The notes under the pieces: model-generated
The model's database searches: none
What the model saw: only the letters and a program-made list of their open reading frames with translations
What the model was told of the DNA's origin: nothing
Assembly (NCBI GenBank): GCA_902472795.1
Contig: CABROZ010000071.1
Coordinates: 1-11,264, forward strand
DNA length: 11,264 nt
From: an uncultured Bacteroides sp.
Lineage (GTDB): Bacteria; Bacteroidota; Bacteroidia; Bacteroidales; Bacteroidaceae
Direction of reading: 5' to 3'
Position numbers and translations under genes: made by a program
Shown: positions 1 through 7,203 of the stretch, in pieces
Numbering within the stretch: position 1 is the first letter of the stretch
Layout of the letters: each line of letters starts with the position of its first letter

Positions 1-21
1 GCGAGCCGTGCAAGTGTGGCT
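1..21. repeat. Partial copy of a 22-bp repeat unit
   Basis: Bases 1-17 are the last 17 bases of a 22-bp unit (GGCTCGCGAGCC followed by GTGCAAGTGT), and 18-21 (GGCT) begin a second unit before the match ends. The same unit lies in reverse orientation at 11235-11263. The first half is a 12-bp palindrome. The match is far too long to be chance in 11 kb. Whether it is a tandem array, a dispersed repeat or part of a coding repeat cannot be decided because the window cuts it. Confidence 0.55.
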
Positions 22-85
22 GGCGGAGGTTGCCGATGCCGGGAAATTGTACGGAAAGGGAGGGTGGGATGACAATTATTCTTGA
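2..85 (+). CDS. Possible C-terminal end of an upstream protein (partial)
   Basis: The second reading frame is open from the window edge to a TGA at 83-85 and reads as a plausible protein tail, ending LYGKGGWDDNYS. I do not recognise the family. Its first six codons overlap the 22-bp repeat, and since 22 is not a multiple of three a tandem array would shift frame, which weakens the coding reading. Another frame is also open here and runs into the start of upp. With only 27 codons visible, this may equally be non-coding. Confidence 0.3.
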   Translation, partial: RAVQVWLAEVADAGKLYGKGGWDDNYS

Positions 86-116
86 TGTCGTGCGGGGGAT
101 ATTGGCAGAAAAGCTC

Positions 117-124
117 TATCTTTG
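117..124 (+). promoter_or_regulatory. Candidate -7 box for upp
   Basis: TATCTTTG matches the Bacteroidetes -7 consensus TAnnTTTG and lies 60 nt upstream of the upp ATG. No TTTG is seen at the expected 19-21 nt further upstream, so the call rests on the -7 box alone. Confidence 0.4.
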
Positions 125-184
125 CATGTTTGAATTTTCTTCCTCCGCCGCTGCGGAGCCGAAGGCTGATAATTTACGGAATTT

Positions 185-844
185 ATGAAAGTAATCAATT
201 TTGCAGAAACCAATTCGGTCATCAACCAGTATGTGGCCGAAATCCGTGACGTGAACATACAGCAGGAGCGCCTGCGCTTCCGTCGCAACATCGAGCGCAT
301 CGGCGAACTGATGGCGTACGAGATGAGTAAGGAACTGACCTATTCGGTGAAGCAGGTACAGACGCCGCTGGGCGTGGCCCAGGTCAGTACGCCCGACGAC
401 GAACTGGTGGTGGCTACGGTGTTTCGTGCCGGATTGCCCCTGCATCAGGGCTTCCTGAACGTGTTCGACCGTGCGGGCAATGCCTTTGTTTCGGCATACC
501 GTTATTATAAGGATAAGGAATGCCGCGAACTGGATGTGCACATCGAATACATTGCTTCGCCCGACCTGACGGGGAAGACGTTGCTGTTGGTCGATCCCAT
601 GCTGGCCACCGGCGAGAGTATGGAACTGGCCTGGAAGGCTTTCTTGTCGAAGGGGACTCCCAAGCGGTTGCTGATAGCCAGCGTGATAGCCAGCCGGCAG
701 GGAGTAGAGCACCTGCAGCAGATTTTTCCCGGCGATGAAGTCAGGTTGTGGTGTGCAGCCATCGACCCCGAGCTGAACGAGCGTTCGTACATCGTGCCGG
801 GTCTGGGCGATGCGGGCGACCTGGCTTATGGCGGGAAGCTGTAG
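185..844 (+). CDS. upp: Uracil phosphoribosyltransferase
   Basis: This 219-residue protein should convert uracil and PRPP to UMP in the cytoplasm (pyrimidine salvage). The PRPP-binding loop is clear at residues 134-145 (LLVDPMLATGES). The family segment VFRAGLP lies at 79-85. The C-terminal uracil-binding signature PGLGDAGD lies at 205-212, as in bacterial Upp proteins of about 208 residues. The ATG at 185 gives a complete N-terminus; there is no strong Shine-Dalgarno, as is usual in Bacteroides. The gene appears monocistronic and converges on the B12 operon that ends at 1001. The PRPP loop has LATG where many Upp proteins have MATG or LATG, so nothing is missing. A divergent pyrimidine PRTase is the only realistic alternative. 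Confidence 0.93.
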   Translation: MKVINFAETNSVINQYVAEIRDVNIQQERLRFRRNIERIGELMAYEMSKELTYSVKQVQTPLGVAQVSTPDDELVVATVFRAGLPLHQGFLNVFDRAGNAFVSAYRYYKDKECRELDVHIEYIASPDLTGKTLLLVDPMLATGESMELAWKAFLSKGTPKRLLIASVIASRQGVEHLQQIFPGDEVRLWCAAIDPELNERSYIVPGLGDAGDLAYGGKL

Positions 845-903
845 CAGGTGATAAAGGGTGCATCCAAACAGAATATGCGGAATACGGTTTATGCCGTCCC
901 GAA

Positions 904-956
904 CAAGGTGAAGGAACTGTAAGCATGGGTTTCTATTCCCATAGTTCCTCACTTTG
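904..956. terminator. Long imperfect hairpin between convergent genes
   Basis: Three stacked arms pair: CAAGGTGA (904-911) with TCACTTTG (949-956, one G-U pair), GGAACT (913-918) with AGTTCC (943-948), and ATGGG (925-929) with CCCAT (938-942). Bases 919-924 form a one-sided bulge. It lies 60 bp past the upp stop and 45 bp past the stop of the opposing lipoprotein gene, so it could stop transcripts from both sides. A second small palindrome, GCAGACTGTCTGC (966-978), followed by five T (982-986), may be the actual terminator for upp. Confidence 0.5.
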
Positions 957-1000
957 TCCGGAGCGGCAGACTGTCTGCATCTTTTTGTTCGGATGTTTTT

Positions 1001-2323
1001 TTATTCTTCCCGTGTAGCAACCTCCTCACCCAGAATGTGCAGGTCTTCCACGCCCGTAACTTCGGTTGAGCATTCGCCCAACCAACCGTTTTCCTGATTG
1101 ACACCGCAATATATCTTGATGAAGTCCACACCGGGCAGGTTGACTTTCTGTCCTTTTGAGTTGACTGCCCAGTCGATGTCGATGCAGGCGTCATCTTTGG
1201 CATTCTGTTCGTTGTCGGCATAGCCGTAGCGGAACTTGTAGAGCACGAAGTAAGTGCCTTTGCCGCTTTCGTCGATGCCGTTCTGTGGCAGGCAGGTGCC
1301 GTTGAAGGTCAGTTTTTCGCCTTTAAACCATTGCGGGAAGTAGGGCTGGTTGTGATAGTTGTTCTTTACTTTATAACCCGAATTTCCCTGATTGTCTTCC
1401 CAGCGGATGTATTGTGCCTTTTCTTCGGCTGTCGAGGGTTCCTTTTCGGGGCGGTAGTAGGTGATCTGGTAATTTTTGTAGGTGTGAACGTCGTTTCCGG
1501 CGTTGACGGCCATCTGATACCAGGCTTCGCCCTCGGGGTCGTTGTGAGCACTGCCGGCTATTTCGTACCACTCGTCGTCATCGGGCATGCCGTTCTTGTT
1601 CTTGTCGTAAGCCACCATGATGACACCCGGTTCGCAACTGCCGCCTACGGGAGCATCCGGATTGGGATTGGCAGCCGAGTAGAAGGCATTGCCCAGCACG
1701 CGGAAGTCGCGCAACCCCGGCTTGTTTTCGATGGTGTGGTCGAAACCTACCGTGACGTATCCGCCGAATCCGCCGAGCGAGATCATGCTTCGGTTGCCGT
1801 TGCCGATGGCGTCGAGCACTTTCTGGTTCATTTTTTCCTGTGTGTCGCCTTCTTCGTACGAGGGCAGGACGTTGGTAAACTGTCCTACGGCAGGCATGAA
1901 GTCGAAGACTTTGGTGATGTACGATTTGGCGCCTTCGGGAGTAGTGATGCTGCCGTCGCCAAACCCAACTGTTATCTGAAAGGTGTAGCTGAAACTGTTT
2001 GTTCCTTGGGTTGCAGTCAGTTTCAGTTCGTACTCTCCGGCGTTGGGGAATATGTATTCCAGACGCTTGCTGTTGGACAAGGTTTCGCCGTCCAGTGTCC
2101 AGGCGTAGGTGACACCTTCGTCGGATACGCTGTTCACTTCTATTTTGAACAGCTGATCGACTACTGCCTTGAAACCCGATTCGGGTACGTTGACGGTGAT
2201 GTCGGTCTGCTGAAGCACATATGGTTCCGACTTGTCGCTGCTGCACGATGCAAGACCACCCGATACGAGGAGGGTTGACAGGGTAATGCCCCACACGGAT
2301 CTACTGAATACATTTTTTTTCAT
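1001..2323 (-). CDS. PKD-type surface lipoprotein of the B12 uptake operon
   Basis: This 440-residue protein has a lipoprotein signal peptide with the lipid-modified cysteine at residue 27 (LASC), so it should sit in the outer membrane, probably facing out. Residues of about 40-119 resemble a PKD/Ig-like beta-sandwich (YAWTLDG, then FPNAGEYELKLTA). The larger C-terminal part carries GGFGGYVTVGFDH (184-196) and a calcium-loop-like stretch, DKNKNGMPDDDE (240-251), with regularly spaced Asp and Asn. It is the last gene of the riboswitch-controlled operon, 36 nt behind the beta-propeller lipoprotein. By position it probably helps capture corrinoids. A B12-binding surface lipoprotein family called BtuH is known from Bacteroides; I cannot say whether this is a member. 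Annotation pipelines usually call such genes 'cell surface protein' or 'PKD domain-containing protein'. Confidence 0.8.
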   Translation of the reverse strand: MKKNVFSRSVWGITLSTLLVSGGLASCSSDKSEPYVLQQTDITVNVPESGFKAVVDQLFKIEVNSVSDEGVTYAWTLDGETLSNSKRLEYIFPNAGEYELKLTATQGTNSFSYTFQITVGFGDGSITTPEGAKSYITKVFDFMPAVGQFTNVLPSYEEGDTQEKMNQKVLDAIGNGNRSMISLGGFGGYVTVGFDHTIENKPGLRDFRVLGNAFYSAANPNPDAPVGGSCEPGVIMVAYDKNKNGMPDDDEWYEIAGSAHNDPEGEAWYQMAVNAGNDVHTYKNYQITYYRPEKEPSTAEEKAQYIRWEDNQGNSGYKVKNNYHNQPYFPQWFKGEKLTFNGTCLPQNGIDESGKGTYFVLYKFRYGYADNEQNAKDDACIDIDWAVNSKGQKVNLPGVDFIKIYCGVNQENGWLGECSTEVTGVEDLHILGEEVATREE

Positions 2324-2359
2324 AATACGATTGTTTTTAATAAGTGAATATAGATGAGT

Positions 2360-3523
2360 TTATTTAAAAGGTTCGGTCGTAAAGGCAAAGTGGGCAGGGA
2401 TGTCGCCCGTCATCACTTTCCATTTCTTTTTCCCGTCGGGGCTGAAACAGTACAGATAGCCAGGAGTAACGTAATTGGTGGCATCGGCCACAAAGATTTC
2501 CTTGGTTTCCGGATTTACGGCCACGCCGTAGGGAATTTCTATTTCCTTGTCCGTGCCGTCGGTGATGAAGTTGTGCGAAACGATCTTCTGCCACAACACG
2601 TCGTAGATGGCGTATCCGATGCTGTTGCTTTCCGTCACGTAGCTCCACTCCACGCTGGTCATGTAGATGGAGTCGCCGCACAGGTGCATTTCGCTGGCTG
2701 CTATGCCTAAGTTGCCGATGACCTGGTCGGTATGGCTGTCGATGACAAACACGTCCGACCCCGTTCCGTAGTAGTCGCCGCGCGAGCTGACGTATATCCG
2801 TCCGAAGCGGTCCAGCTCCATGCGGTGCAGGTTGATGGCTACGTCGATGGACTTGGTGACCTGAAACGACTGGAGATCGACTACGGACACCGTGCGGTCG
2901 TAGTTGGGATAGCGGTAGCCGCCCGAGTTGGCTACATACAGTTTCCCGTCGGTGATGACCATCTCTTCGGGCTGATAGCCGACGATGACTTCGCGCGTGA
3001 TGCTCAGGCTGGCGGTATCTATTTCGACTACCTTTCCGGGACGGGCGTCAGGGTCGATCTGAACAGGGCCGGCATAGGAGCTGACGTAGGCTTTTCCGTC
3101 GTTGAACACAATGTTGCGGCAGTTCAGCACGTCGATGCTGGCAATGTGTTCGGCCGTATGTACGTCCATCACTTCCACGTAGTGCGAACAGTTGATGACG
3201 GCATACAGCTTGCTGCCATAGACGGCTATGTCGTTGCCCACATCGCCCAACTCCTTGACGATGGAGGGGTTGCGCTGGGGATAGATGTTGCGGTTGTACT
3301 TCCCGGTGGTGTAGTCGAAGAAGTCGATGCTGGCCTTGTTGCTGCCCATGTTGCCCTCGTTCAGCAGGAAAAAGCCTTTGACGGGGCTGCCGGTATAGGG
3401 AGGAGTAATCCATTCTTCTTCCGTGTGCATCATGGGGATGTCGCCGCGGCAAGCCGACAGACTCAGTATCAGCCAAAGGCTGCCCAACATCAGCCGGATG
3501 TTTATCTGTTTGTTATTTGCCAT
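2360..3523 (-). CDS. btuG: BtuG-like beta-propeller lipoprotein, surface cobalamin binding
   Basis: This 387-residue protein has a lipobox (LSAC, Cys25), followed by repeated blades of the YncE/YVTN 'surface layer protein' type. Typical blade segments are KLYAVINCSHYVEVMD, KAYVSSYAG, KLYVANSGGY, RIYVSSRGD and EIFVADATNY. The opening GFFLLNEGN and the phrase LGDVGNDIAVYGSKLY match the BtuG group as I know it. BtuG proteins are surface-exposed, bind cobalamin very tightly and form a lid complex with BtuB. The gene starts 30 nt after the receptor stop and shares its riboswitch, which supports the call. The family is clear from blade pattern and context. Actual corrinoid binding is inferred, since YncE-like propellers also occur with other TonB receptors. 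Confidence 0.85.
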   Translation of the reverse strand: MANNKQINIRLMLGSLWLILSLSACRGDIPMMHTEEEWITPPYTGSPVKGFFLLNEGNMGSNKASIDFFDYTTGKYNRNIYPQRNPSIVKELGDVGNDIAVYGSKLYAVINCSHYVEVMDVHTAEHIASIDVLNCRNIVFNDGKAYVSSYAGPVQIDPDARPGKVVEIDTASLSITREVIVGYQPEEMVITDGKLYVANSGGYRYPNYDRTVSVVDLQSFQVTKSIDVAINLHRMELDRFGRIYVSSRGDYYGTGSDVFVIDSHTDQVIGNLGIAASEMHLCGDSIYMTSVEWSYVTESNSIGYAIYDVLWQKIVSHNFITDGTDKEIEIPYGVAVNPETKEIFVADATNYVTPGYLYCFSPDGKKKWKVMTGDIPAHFAFTTEPFK

Positions 3524-3553
3524 ACATATATGATTATTTAGTTTTCTTTTCCT

Positions 3554-5560
3554 TTAAAACGTATATTGCACGATGGCTTTGAAGTTGATGCCCGGCATGG
3601 GGTAGCACGACACTACTTCGTATTGCTGGTTCAACAGGTTGTTGACTTCCAGTGTCAGCTTCATGTCACCCGTGCGCAGCGGCAGGTTGCGCGAGACGGA
3701 GAAGTCGCTGGTGTACCACGGCAGTTGGTAGTTGACCGGCAGGTTGGCTTGCGAAGAATAGCGTTCGCCGGTGTAGATGAAGCTGTAGCTGGCTTCCCAC
3801 TGCTTCCAGTTCAGGTTGACGGCTGCCGAACCGCTGTGCCAGGGTATGTAGGGTATCTGTCCGCCATAGTACAGTTTCGTCGGGTCGGTAAAGTCCTGTG
3901 CCTTCTGATACGTATAATTCATGCGTGTGGTCAGTGTCAGGTCCTGCGTCGGTTGCCAGTTGGTCTGCAGGGCAACGTCTATTCCTCTGATTTCCACTTT
4001 GCCCAAGTTGACCATGGTCCAGCGGAAGAAGTTGGACGTGGGAGTCGCTACAATCTTGTTCTCCACCTCGTTGTAGTAAACGTCGGCCTGGGCTTCGATG
4101 TGCCGTAGCCAGGTATGCTCGAAGTCTTTTCCATACGTGATACCTATATTATATTGGTTGGTATATTCCGGCTTCAGGTTGATGTTGCCTATAAAGGTGT
4201 AGTACAGGTCGTTCAGCGTCGGCATGCGGAAGATGCGCTTGTAGAAGGCGCGCAGGTGCAGGTCGTGCTGCCTGAAAGGCTGCCACGAGGCAATGGCTGT
4301 GGGTGTCCATTCCATCTTGTTCGAGGCGGCGGTTGTGTCCGAGGCCACGTTGTCGTGGACGAAGGTAGCCAGGATGCTGGCTTGCATCTTCACCCGCCCT
4401 AAGTGCAGAGAGGTGGCGGCGGCGGCCAGCACCGTGTGACGGCGTGGATAGACAAAGTCCTTCAGGTCGGCATTCAGCAGATTGAACTGATAGTCGGCCG
4501 ACAGGCTGACGTCCCACGACGGCAGCAGCGTGTAGCGCTGAGCCAGCGATACGTAAGCCTCCTGCTGGCGGTAGTGGTTGTTGATGTATATCAGGGCTTC
4601 GTCCTGTCGCGGGTCGGCTAAGTAATGCAGGTAGTCGTAGGCATACTTGGCGTTTAGCATCAGGCTGTAGCGTTCGGAAAAGTCCTTGCGGAGCGAGCCT
4701 TGTACAAATACGTTGGTATCCCACTGACGGTCTTCGTGCGAGAACTTGTTGCGCACCACGGCACCCGGATAGCCCCGTTCGGAACGGTAGAGGTAAGCCT
4801 TGGCCTTCCACTGTCCTTGCGGCAGCTTGCCGAACCAACCGTTCTCCAACCGCAGGGCATTGACGTCGCCATTGCGCCGGACAGCTGTGGTGTCGTAGCC
4901 TTCTTCCACGCGATAGGTGAATTTATAGCGACCGGTGGTGTACATGTATTCGCCGCTGAGCGACATGTTGACCTTTTCGCTCACCTTCTGTTCCCAAAGC
5001 AGGGCGGGATTGACGGTGCCGAAAGAGCCGGTCTTGAAAGTGGCTTTCACCCGATGGGTCTCGTTGTCATCGAACTTCGGTGTCCGCGACTGCAAGTAGA
5101 TGGAGCCTGCCGAGCCAAAATCCTTGGCCGGTTGGAAGATGGCGCTTTTCTGTCCGTTGTACAGGGTGACACTTTCCATGTTGTCCAGCGAGAAGCGTCC
5201 CAGGTCCACCGTTCCGTTCTGTGCATTGCCCAGTTCGATGCCGTCGTAGAATACGCCGACGTGATTGGTGCCCATGCTGCGTATGTTGACGGTCTTCAGG
5301 CCACCCACACCGCCGTAGTCTTTGATCTGTATGCCCGAAAAGTATCGCAGGGCATCGGCTACGCTGTGCGAGGCAAGGCGTTGCAACTGTTCTCCCTGAA
5401 GCTGCTGTACGGGTATGACCTCTTTGTGGAGGGTACTCGCCGTGATGACAACCTCGTCCAAATGCTGCAAACTGTCAAGCCTGCTTTGTGCACAAAGGGG
5501 CGTAATGCTCCCGGCAATACTGCAAGCAAGCATGACAGACAGGATACTGCGTCTGCTCAT
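3554..5560 (-). CDS. btuB: TonB-dependent outer-membrane receptor, BtuB-like (cobalamin)
   Basis: This 668-residue protein has a signal peptide ending near residues 24-25 (PLCAQ). A TonB-box-like LDEVVITA follows at 34-41, then a plug domain (VADALRYFSGIQIKDYGGVGGLKTVNIR and onward, to about 165), then a 22-strand-type barrel rich in aromatic, alternating segments. It ends in phenylalanine (QYTF), as outer-membrane barrels do. The length is near that of BtuB (about 600-700) and well below SusC proteins (about 1000), and there is no SusC-type carboxypeptidase-like N-terminal domain. The cobalamin riboswitch in its leader and the BtuG-like gene directly behind it make cobalamin or other corrinoids the most likely substrate. 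It would move substrate into the periplasm using TonB-ExbBD energy. No BtuCDF inner-membrane transporter is in the window. Confidence 0.9.
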   Translation of the reverse strand: MSRRSILSVMLACSIAGSITPLCAQSRLDSLQHLDEVVITASTLHKEVIPVQQLQGEQLQRLASHSVADALRYFSGIQIKDYGGVGGLKTVNIRSMGTNHVGVFYDGIELGNAQNGTVDLGRFSLDNMESVTLYNGQKSAIFQPAKDFGSAGSIYLQSRTPKFDDNETHRVKATFKTGSFGTVNPALLWEQKVSEKVNMSLSGEYMYTTGRYKFTYRVEEGYDTTAVRRNGDVNALRLENGWFGKLPQGQWKAKAYLYRSERGYPGAVVRNKFSHEDRQWDTNVFVQGSLRKDFSERYSLMLNAKYAYDYLHYLADPRQDEALIYINNHYRQQEAYVSLAQRYTLLPSWDVSLSADYQFNLLNADLKDFVYPRRHTVLAAAATSLHLGRVKMQASILATFVHDNVASDTTAASNKMEWTPTAIASWQPFRQHDLHLRAFYKRIFRMPTLNDLYYTFIGNINLKPEYTNQYNIGITYGKDFEHTWLRHIEAQADVYYNEVENKIVATPTSNFFRWTMVNLGKVEIRGIDVALQTNWQPTQDLTLTTRMNYTYQKAQDFTDPTKLYYGGQIPYIPWHSGSAAVNLNWKQWEASYSFIYTGERYSSQANLPVNYQLPWYTSDFSVSRNLPLRTGDMKLTLEVNNLLNQQYEVVSCYPMPGINFKAIVQYTF

Positions 5561-5638
5561 GTCTTTTTAGTCTCTTAAATGTTTTCTTATGCTTCGTATG
5601 GCCTTCCTAACCCCGGAGGTCGGTCAAGTATGAATGAT

Positions 5639-5811
5639 GGCAGGTCTTCTGACTGACTCCCTTGCCGAAACCTTCCCGATGTAGCTGCTACATCAGTGGC
5701 ATAAGTTTTTTCGGTAAGTTGAAACTGGAGCTTCACAGCAGCGGGACTGTTCGGGACTTTCACCCGATTCCCTTTTAATCCATTCGCCCGGTCGGACGAA
5801 ACGGAACCAAT
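5639..5811 (-). promoter_or_regulatory. Cobalamin (B12) riboswitch, aptamer
   Basis: Read on the minus strand, this leader contains the conserved blocks of the cobalamin aptamer in order: TTGGTTCCGT, then AAAAGGGAATCGGGTG, then AAAGTCCCGAACAGTCCCGC with CTGCTGTGA, then GCCACTG, and the B12 box AGTCAGAAGACCTGCC ending at 5639. A variable hairpin, GATGTAGCAGCTACATC, sits after the GCCACTG block. The aptamer starts a few nucleotides after the promoter and ends 78 nt before the receptor ATG. That 78-nt stretch is the expression platform. It has no T-rich intrinsic terminator that I can see, so control may be at translation initiation. Binding of adenosylcobalamin or a related form would switch the operon off. 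Confidence 0.96.
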
Positions 5812-5818
5812 TCGGGGG

Positions 5819-5849
5819 CAAAGATAGTGAAAGGCGAGAGCAATACAAA
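5819..5849 (-). promoter_or_regulatory. Promoter of the B12 operon
   Basis: On the minus strand TTTG (5849-5846) and TATCTTTG (5826-5819) are separated by 19 nt, a full match to the Bacteroidetes -33/-7 promoter. Transcription would start within about 10 nt, right at the 5' edge of the riboswitch aptamer. Confidence 0.8.
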
Positions 5850-5901
5850 GAAGAAGCAAGCTTATTTTTTGCATAGCCGAGCCGTATCCTATTTTATCTA
5901 A

Positions 5902-5927
5902 TAAAGATAGTGAAAGGCGAGAACAAT
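5902..5927 (-). repeat. Decayed second copy of the riboswitch promoter segment
   Basis: Bases 5903-5927 repeat 5820-5844 with one difference in 25 (direct repeat, 83 bp apart). The copied piece spans the -7 region and most of the spacer. In this upstream copy the -7 reads TATCTTTA instead of TATCTTTG, and the nearest TTTG (5938-5941) is 28 nt away, so it is probably weak or dead as a promoter. Confidence 0.7.
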
Positions 5928-5943
5928 GAAGGTGTGTCAAATT

Positions 5944-6015
5944 AAGGAACCGTTTTCCTTTAGGCACGGATTACACGGAATTTCGCGGATAGTTATACTT
6001 CTTATAAATAAGAAG
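5944..6015. repeat. Short hairpins and an 'acacgga'-type repeat stretch
   Basis: This non-coding stretch holds AAGGAA/TTCCTT (5944-5960, loop of 5 nt), then repeated 'cacggatt / acacggaa / cgcggat' motifs (5965-5990), then the palindrome CTTCTTAT-AA-ATAAGAAG (5998-6015). I recall similar 'GGCACGGATTACACGG' strings scattered between Bacteroides genes, but cannot verify copy number here. The first hairpin could contribute to ending the kor transcript arriving from the right. Confidence 0.4.
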
Positions 6016-6033
6016 AGAGAGGGGAAAAAGAAA

Positions 6034-6142
6034 TGTCGGGATTCATCACAGATTCACCGTTTGTAGCGAATAAGAAAAGTCGGGTTGATTGTACAACCCC
6101 TTATCCGGACAAAACAAGTGCCATCTGTGTCGAATCCCGACA
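6034..6142. repeat. 109-bp foldback (nested inverted repeats)
   Basis: The outer arms 6034-6053 and 6123-6142 are inverted copies with 18 of 20 positions paired (TGTCGGGATTC and CACAGAT are exact). Inside, TTTGT (6060-6064) pairs with ACAAA (6109-6113), CGAATAAG (6067-6074) with CTTATCCG (6100-6107, one mismatch), and GGGTTG (6082-6087) with CAACCC (6094-6099). Nearly the whole segment therefore folds on itself. It starts 38 nt after the korB stop on the minus strand. No long T-run follows, so it is not a textbook terminator; a miniature mobile element or a structured RNA are alternatives. Confidence 0.7.
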
Positions 6143-6179
6143 CATCTATGTTATAGCGAGAGCGAAGACGCCGACAGGC

Positions 6180-7184
6180 TTACTTCACTTCCCACGTATC
6201 GTTGGTCATCAGCAGTTCTTCGAAGTTGTGATACTTCTTCTTGGCCGAAACTTCTTCAATCTGCTGGTGTACGGCTTCGTCGTAGGTCGGAGCTTCCACG
6301 TCGCGGATCACGCCGAGTGCGATGGGGAAGTCGGGGCCTTCCATCAGCGCCAGTTTCAGTTGCAGGGTGTTGTCCATGCAGTGCGCGTCGTGCACCAGGA
6401 TGTCTTTTTCCGTGATGCCGTTTTCACCCAGCTTCACTACCTTCAGACCGAAGCCTTCCTGCATCAGTCCGTATTCGTTGTTCTCACCGAACAGCATGGG
6501 TTTGCCGTGCTCTAAGTAGATGGCGTTCTTGGCGCGGTCTTCCTTCTTGGCTACAGAGTCGTGTGTACCGTTGTTGAAGATGACGCAGTTTTGCAGAATC
6601 TCGCAGACGGCGGCACCTTTATGGTTGTAGGCCGCTTTCAGGATCTCTACCGTACCGGCTGCATCGGTGGCCACGGCGCGGGCAAAGAAGCGTCCGCGTG
6701 CGCCGAAGCACAGTTCGGCCGGATGGAAGGGATCTTCTACGGTGCCGTAGGGCGACGACTTGCTGACGAAGCCACGGGGCGAGGTAGGCGAGTACTGTCC
6801 TTTGGTCAGACCATAGATGCGGTTGTTCAGCAGAATCATGTTCAGGTCGATGTTGCGGCGTACGGCGTGGATAAAGTGGTTTCCACCAATGGCCAGTCCG
6901 TCACCGTCGCCCGAGATCTGCCATACCGTCAGACGGGGATTGGCAACCTTGGCTCCTGTCGAGATGGCGGCCGCACGTCCGTGAATGGTCTGCATGGCGT
7001 ACGTATTCATATAATAAGGTAAGCGGCTGGAGCAACCGATTCCGGAGATAACCGCAGTTTCCCACGGAGCTACGCCTATTTCTGCCATTGCTTTGTGCAG
7101 TGAAGCCAGGAAGAAGTGGTCACCGCAACCCGGACACCAGCGGGGTTGTCCTTTCTTAAAGTCTTTTGCTGTATATTGGTCCAT
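6180..7184 (-). CDS. korB: 2-oxoacid (2-oxoglutarate):ferredoxin oxidoreductase, beta subunit
   Basis: This 334-residue protein is the thiamine-diphosphate and iron-sulfur subunit of a 2-oxoacid:ferredoxin oxidoreductase. WCPGCGDHF (16-24), Cys51 (GIGCSSR) and Cys200 (LQNC) fit the four-cysteine ligand set of a [4Fe-4S] cluster. The TPP motif runs from GDGD (92-95) to NN (120-121), and GLTKGQYSPTSPRG follows it. With KorA it would link 2-oxoglutarate, CoA and ferredoxin to succinyl-CoA and CO2 in the cytoplasm, in either direction. It lies 19 nt behind korA and is surely co-transcribed. The short beta chain and the separate subunit architecture distinguish it from the large single-chain pyruvate enzyme. 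The substrate is inferred from overall similarity, and a branched-chain 2-oxoacid cannot be fully excluded. Confidence 0.93.
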   Translation of the reverse strand: MDQYTAKDFKKGQPRWCPGCGDHFFLASLHKAMAEIGVAPWETAVISGIGCSSRLPYYMNTYAMQTIHGRAAAISTGAKVANPRLTVWQISGDGDGLAIGGNHFIHAVRRNIDLNMILLNNRIYGLTKGQYSPTSPRGFVSKSSPYGTVEDPFHPAELCFGARGRFFARAVATDAAGTVEILKAAYNHKGAAVCEILQNCVIFNNGTHDSVAKKEDRAKNAIYLEHGKPMLFGENNEYGLMQEGFGLKVVKLGENGITEKDILVHDAHCMDNTLQLKLALMEGPDFPIALGVIRDVEAPTYDEAVHQQIEEVSAKKKYHNFEELLMTNDTWEVK

Positions 7185-7192
7185 GATATTTT

Positions 7193-7199
7193 CTCCTCT
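7193..7199 (-). promoter_or_regulatory. Strong Shine-Dalgarno of korB
   Basis: AGAGGAG lies 8 nt before the korB ATG on the minus strand, inside the 19-nt korA-korB gap. It fixes the start and is unusually good for Bacteroides, where most genes in this window have none. Confidence 0.7.
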
Positions 7200-7203
7200 G
7201 TGA

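Noticed and set aside
116..952. 278-codon open frame on the minus strand
   Set aside because: It is antisense to upp, which has clear family motifs. The frame is open because of the codon bias of upp, and its His/Gln/Leu-rich protein resembles nothing.
1331..2278. 315-codon open frame on the plus strand
   Set aside because: It is a mirror frame of the PKD lipoprotein gene, with a Val/Gly/Phe-rich antisense composition and no motif.
4700..5578. 292-codon plus-strand frame, and a similar 269-codon frame at 2732-3541
   Set aside because: They are antisense shadows of the BtuB-like and BtuG-like genes.
5587..5967. 126-codon minus-strand frame that could look like a small secreted protein
   Set aside because: It runs through the promoter and the whole cobalamin riboswitch, whose conserved RNA blocks explain the sequence better.
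6033..6515. 160-codon plus-strand frame starting in the foldback
   Set aside because: Most of it is antisense to korB, and its start is within the 109-bp inverted repeat.
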